From contig NZ_SMFL01000014.1 of assembly GCF_004349265.1 (NCBI RefSeq), positions 124,001 through 188,000 of the forward strand: a stretch of DNA of 64,000 nucleotides, written 5' to 3'. Below the pieces are notes generated by a model. The model saw only the letters and a program-made list of their open reading frames with translations, ran no database searches and was not told the DNA's origin. Below are positions 54,869-63,172 of the stretch, one piece after another; position 1 is the first letter of the stretch, and every line of letters starts with the position of its first letter. A program made the position numbers and the translations under genes. Origin of the DNA: Dyadobacter psychrotolerans. GTDB lineage: Bacteria > Bacteroidota > Bacteroidia > Cytophagales > Spirosomataceae.

Positions 54869-55858
54869 TTACCGGCGTCTGTATTTAGAAATGTCCAGAT
54901 TCTTCGAGCAGTATACTTTACCATCATCTGTAATGATCACACAGCTATATTCGCCAAAGCGGTTGATCAGATCCAGTCCGGCCTGTTTTCCCATCACCAT
55001 CAATGAAGTACTAAAACCGTTAGACGCTTCCGCGCTCGGGCCAAAAACGGTCACGCTGGTAAGACCTGTGGCAGGATAACCCGTTGAAGGATTGATAATG
55101 TGCGAATAGCGTTTTCCATTAAAAACAACAAATTTTTCATAACTCCCTGAGGTGACAACCGCGCCCTGACGCAGCGGTATGACCGCAAAAAGCTTACCTT
55201 TTCTGGCAGGATCGTTGATGCCAATCACCCAGTCACTGCCATCGGGTTGTTTGCCCCAGGTGCTCATATCACCCGAGCCATTGACTATACCGGCCTTAAT
55301 ACCTCTGGAAAGCATCATTTCACGGCAACGGTCTGCTGCATACCCTTCCCCCAAAGCGCCAAAACCAATTTTCATGCCCTTCTCTTTCAAAAAAATCGTT
55401 GAATTTACTTTGTCTAACACAATGTTTTGGTAACCGACCTTTTCAACTGATTTTTTTATAACCTCCGCAGTCGGCATAGTTTCCATTGAGCCGTCAAATT
55501 TCCAGATTCGGTCCATAGCCGCAAAACTGATATCAAAACTGCCGGCTGTAAGCCTGGAAAGATCCAGCGCTCTTTCCGTGAGCGCAAAGACCTCCGCATC
55601 AACCTGAACGGGCGCTATTCCTGCACTGGCATTAACTTTCGAGACCTGGGTTTGCGGTCGCCAGTCAGAAATCAGATTTTCGATTCTGGTAATCTCAGCG
55701 ATCACTGTATCAATGCTGCTTTCAGCAAGCGCTGAATCTTTGGCCACAATTGTAATATCGAACCTTGCCCCCATCAGCATCGTTGTTCGCTTTCTTAAAA
55801 CCTGCGCAGAGCAAAACGAGCAGGAAAAAATAAAAAGTGCAGGAAAAAAAAATTTCAT
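54869..55858 (-). CDS. apbE: ApbE-type FAD:protein FMN transferase
   Basis: 329 residues from the Met at 55858 (an extended frame to 55903 precedes the signal). Signal peptide FPALFIFSCSFCSAQ. ApbE elements: RKRTTMLMGARFDITIVAKD, GSFDISFAAMDRIWKF, KIGFGALGEGYAADRCREM, VNGSGDMSTWGKQPDGSDW and the late block SGSYEKFVVFNGKRYSHIINPSTGYP. It transfers FMN to a Thr in exported flavoproteins and binds Mg and FAD. It lies downstream of the TonB receptor, separated by a hairpin, so the two may be partly independent transcripts. Confidence 0.95.
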   Translation of the reverse strand: MKFFFPALFIFSCSFCSAQVLRKRTTMLMGARFDITIVAKDSALAESSIDTVIAEITRIENLISDWRPQTQVSKVNASAGIAPVQVDAEVFALTERALDLSRLTAGSFDISFAAMDRIWKFDGSMETMPTAEVIKKSVEKVGYQNIVLDKVNSTIFLKEKGMKIGFGALGEGYAADRCREMMLSRGIKAGIVNGSGDMSTWGKQPDGSDWVIGINDPARKGKLFAVIPLRQGAVVTSGSYEKFVVFNGKRYSHIINPSTGYPATGLTSVTVFGPSAEASNGFSTSLMVMGKQAGLDLINRFGEYSCVIITDDGKVYCSKNLDISKYRRR

Positions 55859-55916
55859 TGGATTCAAAAAACAACTTTCAGCCGGGAGCCCTAAGCATTT
55901 CATTATGGCCAGGCCA

Positions 55917-55948
55917 CAAAAAACCGGAAGAAGCCTGGCTTCCTCCGG
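55917..55948 (-). terminator. Intrinsic terminator after the TonB receptor
   Basis: On the minus strand CCGGAGGAAG and CTTCTTCCGG flank a short loop, with one G-T pair, followed by a run of about six T. It lies 20 nt after the receptor stop and before apbE, so it would attenuate read-through into apbE. Confidence 0.7.
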
Positions 55949-55967
55949 TCAAATTTGCAAAAATTAA

Positions 55968-58433
55968 TTAGAATTTATACGATAATGTCGCTGCAAACAT
56001 CCGTGGCGGAATTGGGTTGATACTGTAACGGTCATGAACAATATAATTCAACTCATTGAAGATATTGGAAACCTTAACCAGTAATGCAAAACGGCGAAAG
56101 CCATAACCCGCGGAAAGATCAACTGTTGCAAAGCCTTTCAAGGGCACCTGTGCATTATAGGATGACTGAGCTGCGGTCGTATTGTTCAAGCCTGCGTTTA
56201 AACCCACTACATTATTGTTGCCACCTGTTCTTTCTCCTGTATAAAAAGCCGAAGCACCCAGCCTGAGTCCTTTCATACTGCCTTTATCGAAGGTGTAGAA
56301 AGCGGATCCGTTCGCTGTATGAGCCGGGTTATTGATCAACCGCTCTGCTTCAACCTGTGAGCCGACAAGACCCGTAGTGTTGGTATAACGCATGTAGTTG
56401 TAACCATAACCGGCAATAAAATAGAAATTTTTAGAAAGCGTCGCGTTAAAATCTACCTCCAGACCGTCGCTGGTTGTCTCACCGCTCAGCTCCCTGATGT
56501 TGCTGTTGGTATTTGCATTACCATTCACATCTACGAGCGCTGTCTGGGCGAAATTACTGTTTTGAATCCGGTAAACACTCACGTTAGCAGAAAGCCGGCC
56601 ATTCAAAAACTCGTTTTTTAAACCCAATTCATACTGATTGATAATAGATGGTTTAAGATTATCTCCATAGATATCGGTTCCGGAATTGATCGTGAAGTTG
56701 TTGGTATAACTGGCATATACCGAGCTGGTCTGAATCGGCTGATAAATCAAGGCCACCTTCGGTGAGAAGGCATCATCCGACTTATCCGCAGCTGTTCCTC
56801 TTCTTTCCTGCTGTTTTTCTTTGTTAAATATCGTTGTCTGAAAAGCCTTTTGATAAGACCACCGTAACCCGGCAAGCACCTTAAATTTACTGGTCAAACT
56901 GATCAGATCCTGCACATAAATACCCATCCGGTTCTGTGGCGTGGTAGTCAATGCCGTATCAGCAATCGATGGAACATCATTACGGACGTCAAAAGTAGCC
57001 GGATTATAAATATTGATTTTATCATAGGCCGTGCCGACAACGCCGGCCGCAGTGGTATATTTAAAGGTATTGTTCTCTGAGACAATCCTGGTAAAGTCAG
57101 ATCCAAACAGCAACTGGTGTCTGATACCGCCTGTTTTAAAATTTCCGTTTAAATTCAGCTGCCCGGTGTAGTCCTTTTCACCAGATTTCACAGCACTCAG
57201 CGTCCTTGTCCAGTCGCCATTGGCGGCAATTGTCATCGGCACACCCACGCCGAATCCGTCCACTTTTGTATTCTGAGCCGATCCGATTGCTGTCAGTTTC
57301 CAGCTGTCGTTAAAACGGTGATTAATCGTTAGAAAACCCGATGTCTGTTTGGTATTATTATACGCCCATTTTGGATATAAAAACCGGTTGCGCGGCGCGT
57401 CAGGCACCTCAGTTACGGTAATACGGTTGTTTGGAATGCCCACACCCGCATCAGGAACAAGATCTGATTTTAGATAATCGACCTGCACGAGCACATCGGT
57501 TTTTTGCCCGATTTTGTAAAGCAGTGATGGTGCCACATAGGTGCGGTTGGTGTGCACCACGTCACGATAACTGTCTGCGTTTTCATGTGTTCCAATAACG
57601 CGGAAAGCCAGATTTTTTGTGATCGGCCCGTGTATGTCAACCGTTGGTTTGTACTGACCATAACTTCCTGCCATCATCGATATTTGACCACCCCAGTTGA
57701 ATACCGGTTTTTTGGTAACCATATTGATGATAACACCGCCAGAAACATTTCCGTATAGCAAAGCGGAGCTCCCTTTCAAAACCTCGATGGCTTCCAGCGT
57801 GCTGGCATCGGGGAACCCCTGTGTATTTGAAATGACACCATTCTTAAATATACTTCCCCCGGAGCCGGCAATACCTATGCTATATCCGCGTGCAGAAAAG
57901 GTTTCTGCCACCCCGCCCCTGCTTTGGGTAAGCGACACTCCGCTGACATTTTTCACAACATCTCCAAGCCGAACAGCCTGCTGGTCGGCGATGATCTTAC
58001 TTGGAATTACGCCCATGCTCTGCGGAAGATCCAACGGTTTGATATCAGCCTTACCCAAAGAAACGGGTTTATTAAAGCTGTTTCCACTGGTAATAATCAC
58101 TTCGTTGAGCTGGGAGGCGCTTTCTGTCAACGCAAAGTCCTGCACAGTCTGCTGCCTTGAAGAAACGGTTATCTGTTGCTGCTGAGTCGTCAAACCCACA
58201 AAAGAAACTTTCAAAGTATAATTTCCTGGTTTGATATCCGTAAGCAGATAATTGCCATCCTCATCAGTAGCGGTTCCTTTACCCGACTGACTCAGACCCA
58301 CACTTACATATGCAGCAGCTTTACCATCGCTGGTTTTAACCTTGCCTTTGATACTGCCATTCGTTGTTTGCGCAAGAGAAGCTTGCACAAGTAAAATATT
58401 TAAAAGAAAAAAAACTGTAAAAATACGCTTCAT
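55968..58433 (-). CDS. TonB-dependent siderophore-type receptor
   Basis: 821 residues. Signal peptide KRIFTVFFLLNILLVQASLAQ, then a CarboxypepD-reg-like domain (GSIKGKVKTSDGKAAAYVS ... KVSFVGLTTQQQQ). The plug domain has PLDLPQSMGVIPSKIIADQQ, VKNVSGVSLTQSRGGVAETF, EAIEVLKGSSALLYGNVSGG and GVINMVTKKP. The barrel follows, with the final strand RMFAATLSYKF. This plug signature is the FecA/FhuA-type (siderophore receptor) subfamily. It probably imports a ferric siderophore; metal specificity is not shown. ApbE follows on the same strand. Confidence 0.93.
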   Translation of the reverse strand: MKRIFTVFFLLNILLVQASLAQTTNGSIKGKVKTSDGKAAAYVSVGLSQSGKGTATDEDGNYLLTDIKPGNYTLKVSFVGLTTQQQQITVSSRQQTVQDFALTESASQLNEVIITSGNSFNKPVSLGKADIKPLDLPQSMGVIPSKIIADQQAVRLGDVVKNVSGVSLTQSRGGVAETFSARGYSIGIAGSGGSIFKNGVISNTQGFPDASTLEAIEVLKGSSALLYGNVSGGVIINMVTKKPVFNWGGQISMMAGSYGQYKPTVDIHGPITKNLAFRVIGTHENADSYRDVVHTNRTYVAPSLLYKIGQKTDVLVQVDYLKSDLVPDAGVGIPNNRITVTEVPDAPRNRFLYPKWAYNNTKQTSGFLTINHRFNDSWKLTAIGSAQNTKVDGFGVGVPMTIAANGDWTRTLSAVKSGEKDYTGQLNLNGNFKTGGIRHQLLFGSDFTRIVSENNTFKYTTAAGVVGTAYDKINIYNPATFDVRNDVPSIADTALTTTPQNRMGIYVQDLISLTSKFKVLAGLRWSYQKAFQTTIFNKEKQQERRGTAADKSDDAFSPKVALIYQPIQTSSVYASYTNNFTINSGTDIYGDNLKPSIINQYELGLKNEFLNGRLSANVSVYRIQNSNFAQTALVDVNGNANTNSNIRELSGETTSDGLEVDFNATLSKNFYFIAGYGYNYMRYTNTTGLVGSQVEAERLINNPAHTANGSAFYTFDKGSMKGLRLGASAFYTGERTGGNNNVVGLNAGLNNTTAAQSSYNAQVPLKGFATVDLSAGYGFRRFALLVKVSNIFNELNYIVHDRYSINPIPPRMFAATLSYKF

Positions 58434-58778
58434 TATCTGTTTTAATTTGGATCAATTATAATTAATGCTAAAAGTACTTACAACATTTTAATTCAGCACA
58501 TATTTTAGAATTAAAACGAGATTAAAATTGGAATTTGAAAACTATTTTCCGGCTAAATCACTGGTGAAAGCGTATATAGGTCTTACTATCAGATATTAAC
58601 ACTTTTGCAGATTATAACAAAACTAAGATGTCCGTCTTCATTAATATACGTTTTACTTTTCGCTTTCCGTATAAGAGACTTGCAGTGATATACGTCGAAT
58701 CTGGTTTGGTTACAGCTACTCAGTAAAAATGATGGCCTTTATGGTTTTAAGTGATAGTTGCCACCTATTTGTTTTACT
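58434..58778. other. Divergent promoter region between TonB receptor and PL6 gene
   Basis: 345 nt, AT-rich. Promoters of both the receptor and the PL6 gene should be here, but I see no perfect Fur box and no clear TAnnTTTG element. Confidence 0.4.
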
Positions 58779-59960
58779 ATGAAAAACTTCCTGCTGTTTT
58801 TTTATTGCGCATTACTGACAATAACAACCATGGCGGCAGAATCCTACCAGGTCAAAACCGAAGAAGAATTCAAACAGGCAGTTGAAAAAGTGATTGCTGG
58901 CGATCAAATCATCATAGCCAACGGTACTTATAACGGCTGGTGTCTGACTGTGCCTACAAAAGCTAGTGCAGATAAACCCATCCGGATTCGGGCGCAAAGC
59001 GCCGGTAAAGTGATATTCTCAGGTGATGTCAGTAAACCTATATTTCTTCTTACAGGCAGTTACACAGAAATTTCCGGGTTATCTTTTACAGATTGTAACC
59101 TTTTTAAAACGCCAAACGGAAACGGCGTTTTAATCGAGTTGAAACAATCCAGTTATTGCAGAATTACGGACTGTCGTTTTACAAAAAATACGCTAAAATC
59201 TCAATACATGCCCATTGTTGTTGTATCAGGAACCGGACAGCACAACCGCATCGATCACTGCGTATTTACCGGCAATATCGACAACCAGGAAGTACAGGTC
59301 AAAATTGCCAGTGATGCTATCCCGGTTTAAACGATGATCGACCATAACGTTTTCAGTGACAAAAACCGCGTAAGCTGGAAAGGAGCAAATGGCGGGGAGT
59401 GCGTTCAGGTGGGGCAGGAACCGGTGCTGCTGGGAACCTTAAAAGCTTTCACCGTTGTTCGTGAAAACCGTTTCGTCCGCTGCAATGGCGAGTCAGAGAT
59501 TGTCAGCAATAAAAGCTCTTCAAACACTTATTCGAAAAATTATTTTCAGGACAACCACGGAGAACTCGTCATGCGTGGCGGTCACGATTGTCTGATCGAT
59601 AGCAATACTTTTGCATCTGGCACGGGAGGAATTCGCATCAACGGAACCAATCACACCATCACTAACAATACATTACAGGGAATGCCGACTGCGATCCGGT
59701 TTATGTATGGCATGTCAAAAGGTAAATCCGAAACTGGCTTTTATGTAGCGGCCAGCGATTGTCTGGTAAAAAATAATCGTATCAGCAATGTATCGACCGG
59801 GATTTTGATCGGCGATAGTAAAAATGCAGACTGGACAGGAAAGTTTGATACCAGTAAATATCCATCCCGCGTAATGCAGGATATTGCACCTTTTAATATT
59901 ACGCTTGCCGGTAACAACATCACCAACGCTAAAACCGCAGTGGCAGGTCAGCAGAACTAG
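58779..59960 (+). pseudogene. PL6-family polysaccharide lyase with one in-frame stop
   Basis: From the ATG at 58779 with signal peptide KNFLLFFYCALLTITTMAA, the frame reads to a TAA at 59328-59330 and then continues in the same frame to 59960 with no shift. Blocks of a right-handed beta-helix lyase (chondroitinase B/PL6) lie on both sides: ANGTYNGWCLTVPTKAS, then HNRIDHCVFTGNIDNQE before the stop and MIDHNVFSDKNRVSWKG, ENRFVRCNGESEIVSNKSS and NTYSKNYFQDNHGELVMRGG after it. PL6 lyases cut alginate or chondroitin. One base change would restore the protein; reading is otherwise normal (about 390 residues). Confidence 0.88.
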
Positions 59961-60007
59961 TTGCTGATCGTCGTGCATTTGACAAGGAAGCATAAAAATC
60001 ATAAGCC

Positions 60008-60363
60008 ATCAAACACAAATTATTGTTGGTGGCTCTAATTGCTGCGATGCTTTCATGTTCGAAAGCTGATAAACAGCAATCCGAACCTTTGTTCCTAAAC
60101 CTGCCGGCAACGACCTTGTTGGAATGGGTTGAAAACATGTCTACCGACAGGAAAATAGCCTGGAAATTTATTCCCTGTTTCGCTTTGCCGACCGAGCAAG
60201 CCTGGAAGTGTCAGGCAATGACAATGATCAGCGAATCGAAAAGAGCATTCTGACCTTCAAATATACCTAGAATAAGGCCTCAAAGACAGTAAAATTTGAC
60301 TTTGAAGTTCGCGCCGGCTGCCAGGGTTATTCTCACAAACACATCCATGACCGTAACCTGTAA
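60008..60363 (+). pseudogene. Dead lipoprotein with lost start
   Basis: A lipoprotein signal KHKLLLVALIAAMLSC begins at an ATC (60008) exactly where an ATG is expected; the lipobox Cys and the following SKADKQQSEPLFLN are intact. The frame ends at a stop near 60253, and a neighbouring frame carries further coding-like blocks (FADRASLEVSGNDNDQRIEK; SKTVKFDFEVRAGCQGYSHK) with another stop. A former lipoprotein with at least three lesions. The family is not recognised. Confidence 0.5.
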
Positions 60364-60436
60364 TTTACAGAGGGTTTTTAAGAAGATTCATAATTAAAAC
60401 CCGCTTTAAAAACCAGAATCTATTGCCGCAGAACAT

Positions 60437-60590
60437 TTAAATACTTTGCAGAAAATCATAAAATTCCTGTTTGCTGTTAAGTTTTAGCTTTGCGTTAATA
60501 TTTTTGCGGTGCGTCTCAACAGTTAGTTAGCTAAGAGAAAGCATCCGGGCAATCTGTTGGGTTGTTTTAAGGATGCGCCGTTGGGCAGTC
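60437..60590 (-). pseudogene. LuxR-type HTH remnant
   Basis: On the minus strand KTTQQIARMLSLS, then a stop (TAA) in frame, then LTVETHRKNINAKLKLNSKQ and EFYDFLQSI to a TAA at 60437. This is the C-terminal HTH of LuxR-family regulators (QIA-x-x-L-S-LS-x-x-TVETHRKNI). Nothing upstream survives. It overlaps the T9SS fragment on the other strand. Confidence 0.75.
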
Positions 60591-60907
60591 TGCGAGCTGT
60601 TACCTACTATCGTCTTCGCATGCTGGATCTGGACGGCACATTTGCCTATAGCCGCGTAGTGAGTCTGAATTCTGATCAGGTGCGTGCTTTGATAGCATAT
60701 CCCAACCCTGTGAAGCAAGCAGTAACAGTCGAACCCGACAAGTCATATCTGGGATCTCAAGCGAGCCTGAGCACAGCTTCGGGCGTTAGATTACGTCAAA
60801 TTTTGATCAATCAGCGACAGCTACCGATTAATATGAGCTCATACAATCCGGGTTTGTATCTTCTGCACATGGCTGATGGAAGGGTTGTTAAACTTGTTAA
60901 AGAATAA
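60557..60907 (+). pseudogene. 3' fragment of a T9SS-secreted protein (C-terminal sorting domain)
   Basis: The frame begins at about 60557 without a signal peptide and reads to 60907. YYRLRMLDLDGTFAYSRVV and then YPNPVKQAVTVEPDKSY are a typical T9SS type A sorting domain, ending with YNPGLYLLHMADGRVVKLVK. The secreted body is missing, so this is a 5'-truncated gene. The preceding dead lipoprotein or the LuxR remnant sits where the N-terminus would be. Confidence 0.75.
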
Positions 60908-61073
60908 TATAATTTGTTTCGGTACGCCGCCAAGAAATGAGTTTTTACCTGCCATCAGGTATTTTTTACAAGCAATGTTAGATCTAAGTTTGCAGGGAAA
61001 GCCCAGGCATTTAAATCATAAAACAATAAATCCCTCTAAAAGTAAAATTCAAAAACTGCAGGCACTATTACCG

Positions 61074-61105
61074 GGCTGTCTCAATTCAGATTGAGACAGC
61101 CTTTT
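61074..61105 (+). terminator. Intrinsic terminator (bidirectional)
   Basis: Arms GGCTGTCTCAAT and ATTGAGACAGCC with a TCAG loop, followed by TTTT. It lies 38 nt from the end of the convergent GrpB gene and serves both sides. Confidence 0.8.
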
Positions 61106-61142
61106 GACTTGAAAAAAATACGCGTTTGCTCTGCCGGCTGCC

Positions 61143-61736
61143 TTATTTTTCCGTTCCGGTTTTTAATATCTGGTCCTCCCCTTTCTCTTTTTGGGCCGCC
61201 GTTAGCACCGTCCCGATAAATGCTTTCGCTTTATTTTCTTTTAAATGCGCATATATCTTTTTATCCTGGTTAGCTTCAAGGGCAATCTGATATTTCAGGT
61301 TTTGGTATTGCATTTTGGCTTCCTTGTTAGCAGCCAAATAATCCCGCAATAAAATATGCTTTTTTAGTTCCAGACTATCCTGGCAGCAAACATACAAATG
61401 GTGCCCAACCGAATCCAACACTGCTGGCAGAGCAGCTTTATTGTTTCTTTTGAAGACTTCCCTGTCAGCAATTCCCTGATTACCATTATGGAAGTATCCA
61501 ATGCTGATCAGAGCTGATTTAACTTTTTCAAAGTCTGCATGCTGATGATAAACCAGATCCATATCGATGATGGGTTTTGCAGCCAATCCGCAAACAGCGG
61601 TACTGCCAACATGTTCAATCCTGACATCCAATCCGCTTAACGCTTCCAGAATCACTGCTGCCAATGTATCGAAGTCGTTTGCCCAACTATTTTTATATTC
61701 TTCAATCAGCATGGGATTTTGGTTTTGAATCTTCAT
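61143..61736 (-). CDS. GrpB-family nucleotidyltransferase-like protein
   Basis: 197 residues. The family's core is visible as EHVGSTAVCGLAAKPIIDMDLVY (GS and two Asp of the nucleotidyltransferase fold) and later DSVGHHLYVCCQDSLELKKH, then RDYLAANKEAKMQYQNLKYQ. The role in the cell is unknown for GrpB proteins; some act near CoA kinase-like domains. It stands alone, with a terminator downstream. It is intact and of normal length. Confidence 0.9.
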   Translation of the reverse strand: MKIQNQNPMLIEEYKNSWANDFDTLAAVILEALSGLDVRIEHVGSTAVCGLAAKPIIDMDLVYHQHADFEKVKSALISIGYFHNGNQGIADREVFKRNNKAALPAVLDSVGHHLYVCCQDSLELKKHILLRDYLAANKEAKMQYQNLKYQIALEANQDKKIYAHLKENKAKAFIGTVLTAAQKEKGEDQILKTGTEK

Positions 61737-62017
61737 TTTAATTCCATCATGTAAAATTCAGTGGCTAAATTCGCAGATTTAATTCTATTTATCAAAAGCC
61801 AGCCTGATCGCATCCGGCCAACGAAGGTCGCACTTTGAAGCTGCGCTTTTTTAAAGGATGAGCACGCACCCCTGTTGCAGGTATCAGATGGCGTTTGGGG
61901 TTGCGCAAACAACTTTTACATTTCGTTAACCTTCTTTTACCGGATCTTAACAGACACCATCACAAAGCGTTCCAGCTTTGCAGCCACCGCAGTGGTTCAA
62001 ATCCTTAAAACAAAAAA

Positions 62018-63103
62018 ATGACGAAACTCTTGTACGTTTGCGGCCTGTTGATGCTTGCTTTTTGCGCTTCCTGTGGAAGGACCAAAACTGACCTTTCAGA
62101 TGATAAAACCAGGTCCGAAACAATAGATACAGTCAGTTCCTACGGGCCTAAAACAATGGTCCGTAATGTAAAAAAAGGCCGAAATGGTTCCGTTTTGATT
62201 GCTGCCTCATTTGCTGGTGTCTTTCGGTATGATGGAAAAATATTCACCAATCTAACAAGTAAACTTGGTTCGCGCAGATTCTGGGATGTTCTGGAAGACC
62301 GGGCCGGAAACCTTTGGGTTGCTACGACCGATTCAGGTGTTTATTATTATCCTAAACAGGCAAAATCCTTTCAACATTTCACAACCAGACAGGGGCTTGC
62401 CAGTAATTCTGTTTTACGCATTTTTGAAGATAAGGCCGGCATTATCTGGTTCGGTACCGGAGGCGGAATAAGCCGTTACGATCCCCAACGGGCAGTTTCC
62501 GGACGGTCAGATGGACAATTCTTTCAAAATTTTACAACGAAAGACCGCCTTCCCAATAACGGTATTAATACGATTATCGAAGACAGAAGCGGCAAATTAT
62601 GGATTGGCACACGCGGCGAGGCCTGTTTTTATGATGGAAAAACATTTACCATTTTAAGAAATAAGGATGGTAAAGCCTTCAATAACGTCTGGGGTATAAC
62701 CGAAGATAAAATGGGCAATATCTGGTTTGGAGCCGCAATAATTGAAGACAAAAAAGGCGATACGCTCGTCGTTACAGCTGGTCTTTGGTGCTATGACGGC
62801 AGTGGCTTCACCAAAATTAATCAGAGGGGCAATTCTGCTATCATCGCAGACAGAAAAGGAAACCTGTGGACTACCGGCGCAGTAAATCCTAACGGAGTGG
62901 GCGCCTGGAAACTTTTCCGTTATGATCAGCAGGCCTTGTCCAGTAAAATGCCTGTTGCAACAGAAATTATGTCAACAGAAAAAATGCTTTGCGGGATCTT
63001 GGAAGCCGATGATGGAAGTATCTGGTTTGGATCTATGAATGGGGTGTATCAGTTTGACGGAAAGACCGTCACGGATTTTAGAAATAAAGAGGATCAGAAA
63101 TAA
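62018..63103 (+). CDS. Two-component-regulator-propeller lipoprotein, 361 aa
   Basis: Lipobox CGLLMLAFCASC at the N-terminus. Then a beta-propeller built of about six repeats with the Reg_prop signature W(V/F/I)GT or WFG: FRYDGKIFTNLTSKLGSRRF, EDRAGNLWVATTDSGVYYY, EDKAGIIWFGTGGGISRYD, EDRSGKLWIGTRGEACFYD, EDKMGNIWFGAAII and DDGSIWFGSMNGVYQFD. In hybrid regulators such propellers bind ligands; here it is stand-alone and surface-anchored. The following BNR protein starts 70 nt downstream on the same strand. A joint role is possible. Confidence 0.85.
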   Translation: MTKLLYVCGLLMLAFCASCGRTKTDLSDDKTRSETIDTVSSYGPKTMVRNVKKGRNGSVLIAASFAGVFRYDGKIFTNLTSKLGSRRFWDVLEDRAGNLWVATTDSGVYYYPKQAKSFQHFTTRQGLASNSVLRIFEDKAGIIWFGTGGGISRYDPQRAVSGRSDGQFFQNFTTKDRLPNNGINTIIEDRSGKLWIGTRGEACFYDGKTFTILRNKDGKAFNNVWGITEDKMGNIWFGAAIIEDKKGDTLVVTAGLWCYDGSGFTKINQRGNSAIIADRKGNLWTTGAVNPNGVGAWKLFRYDQQALSSKMPVATEIMSTEKMLCGILEADDGSIWFGSMNGVYQFDGKTVTDFRNKEDQK

Positions 63104-63172
63104 TGGCTGGCTCCCCACCTGCTACTTTCCGCTTATTACGAGTTAATATGGTTTACTATAAATTAACAAAAC

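Noticed and set aside
60023-60253. 76-codon frame as a gene starting at TTG
   Set aside because: The signal peptide begins upstream at an ATC and the frame ends early; better read as a lipoprotein that lost its start.
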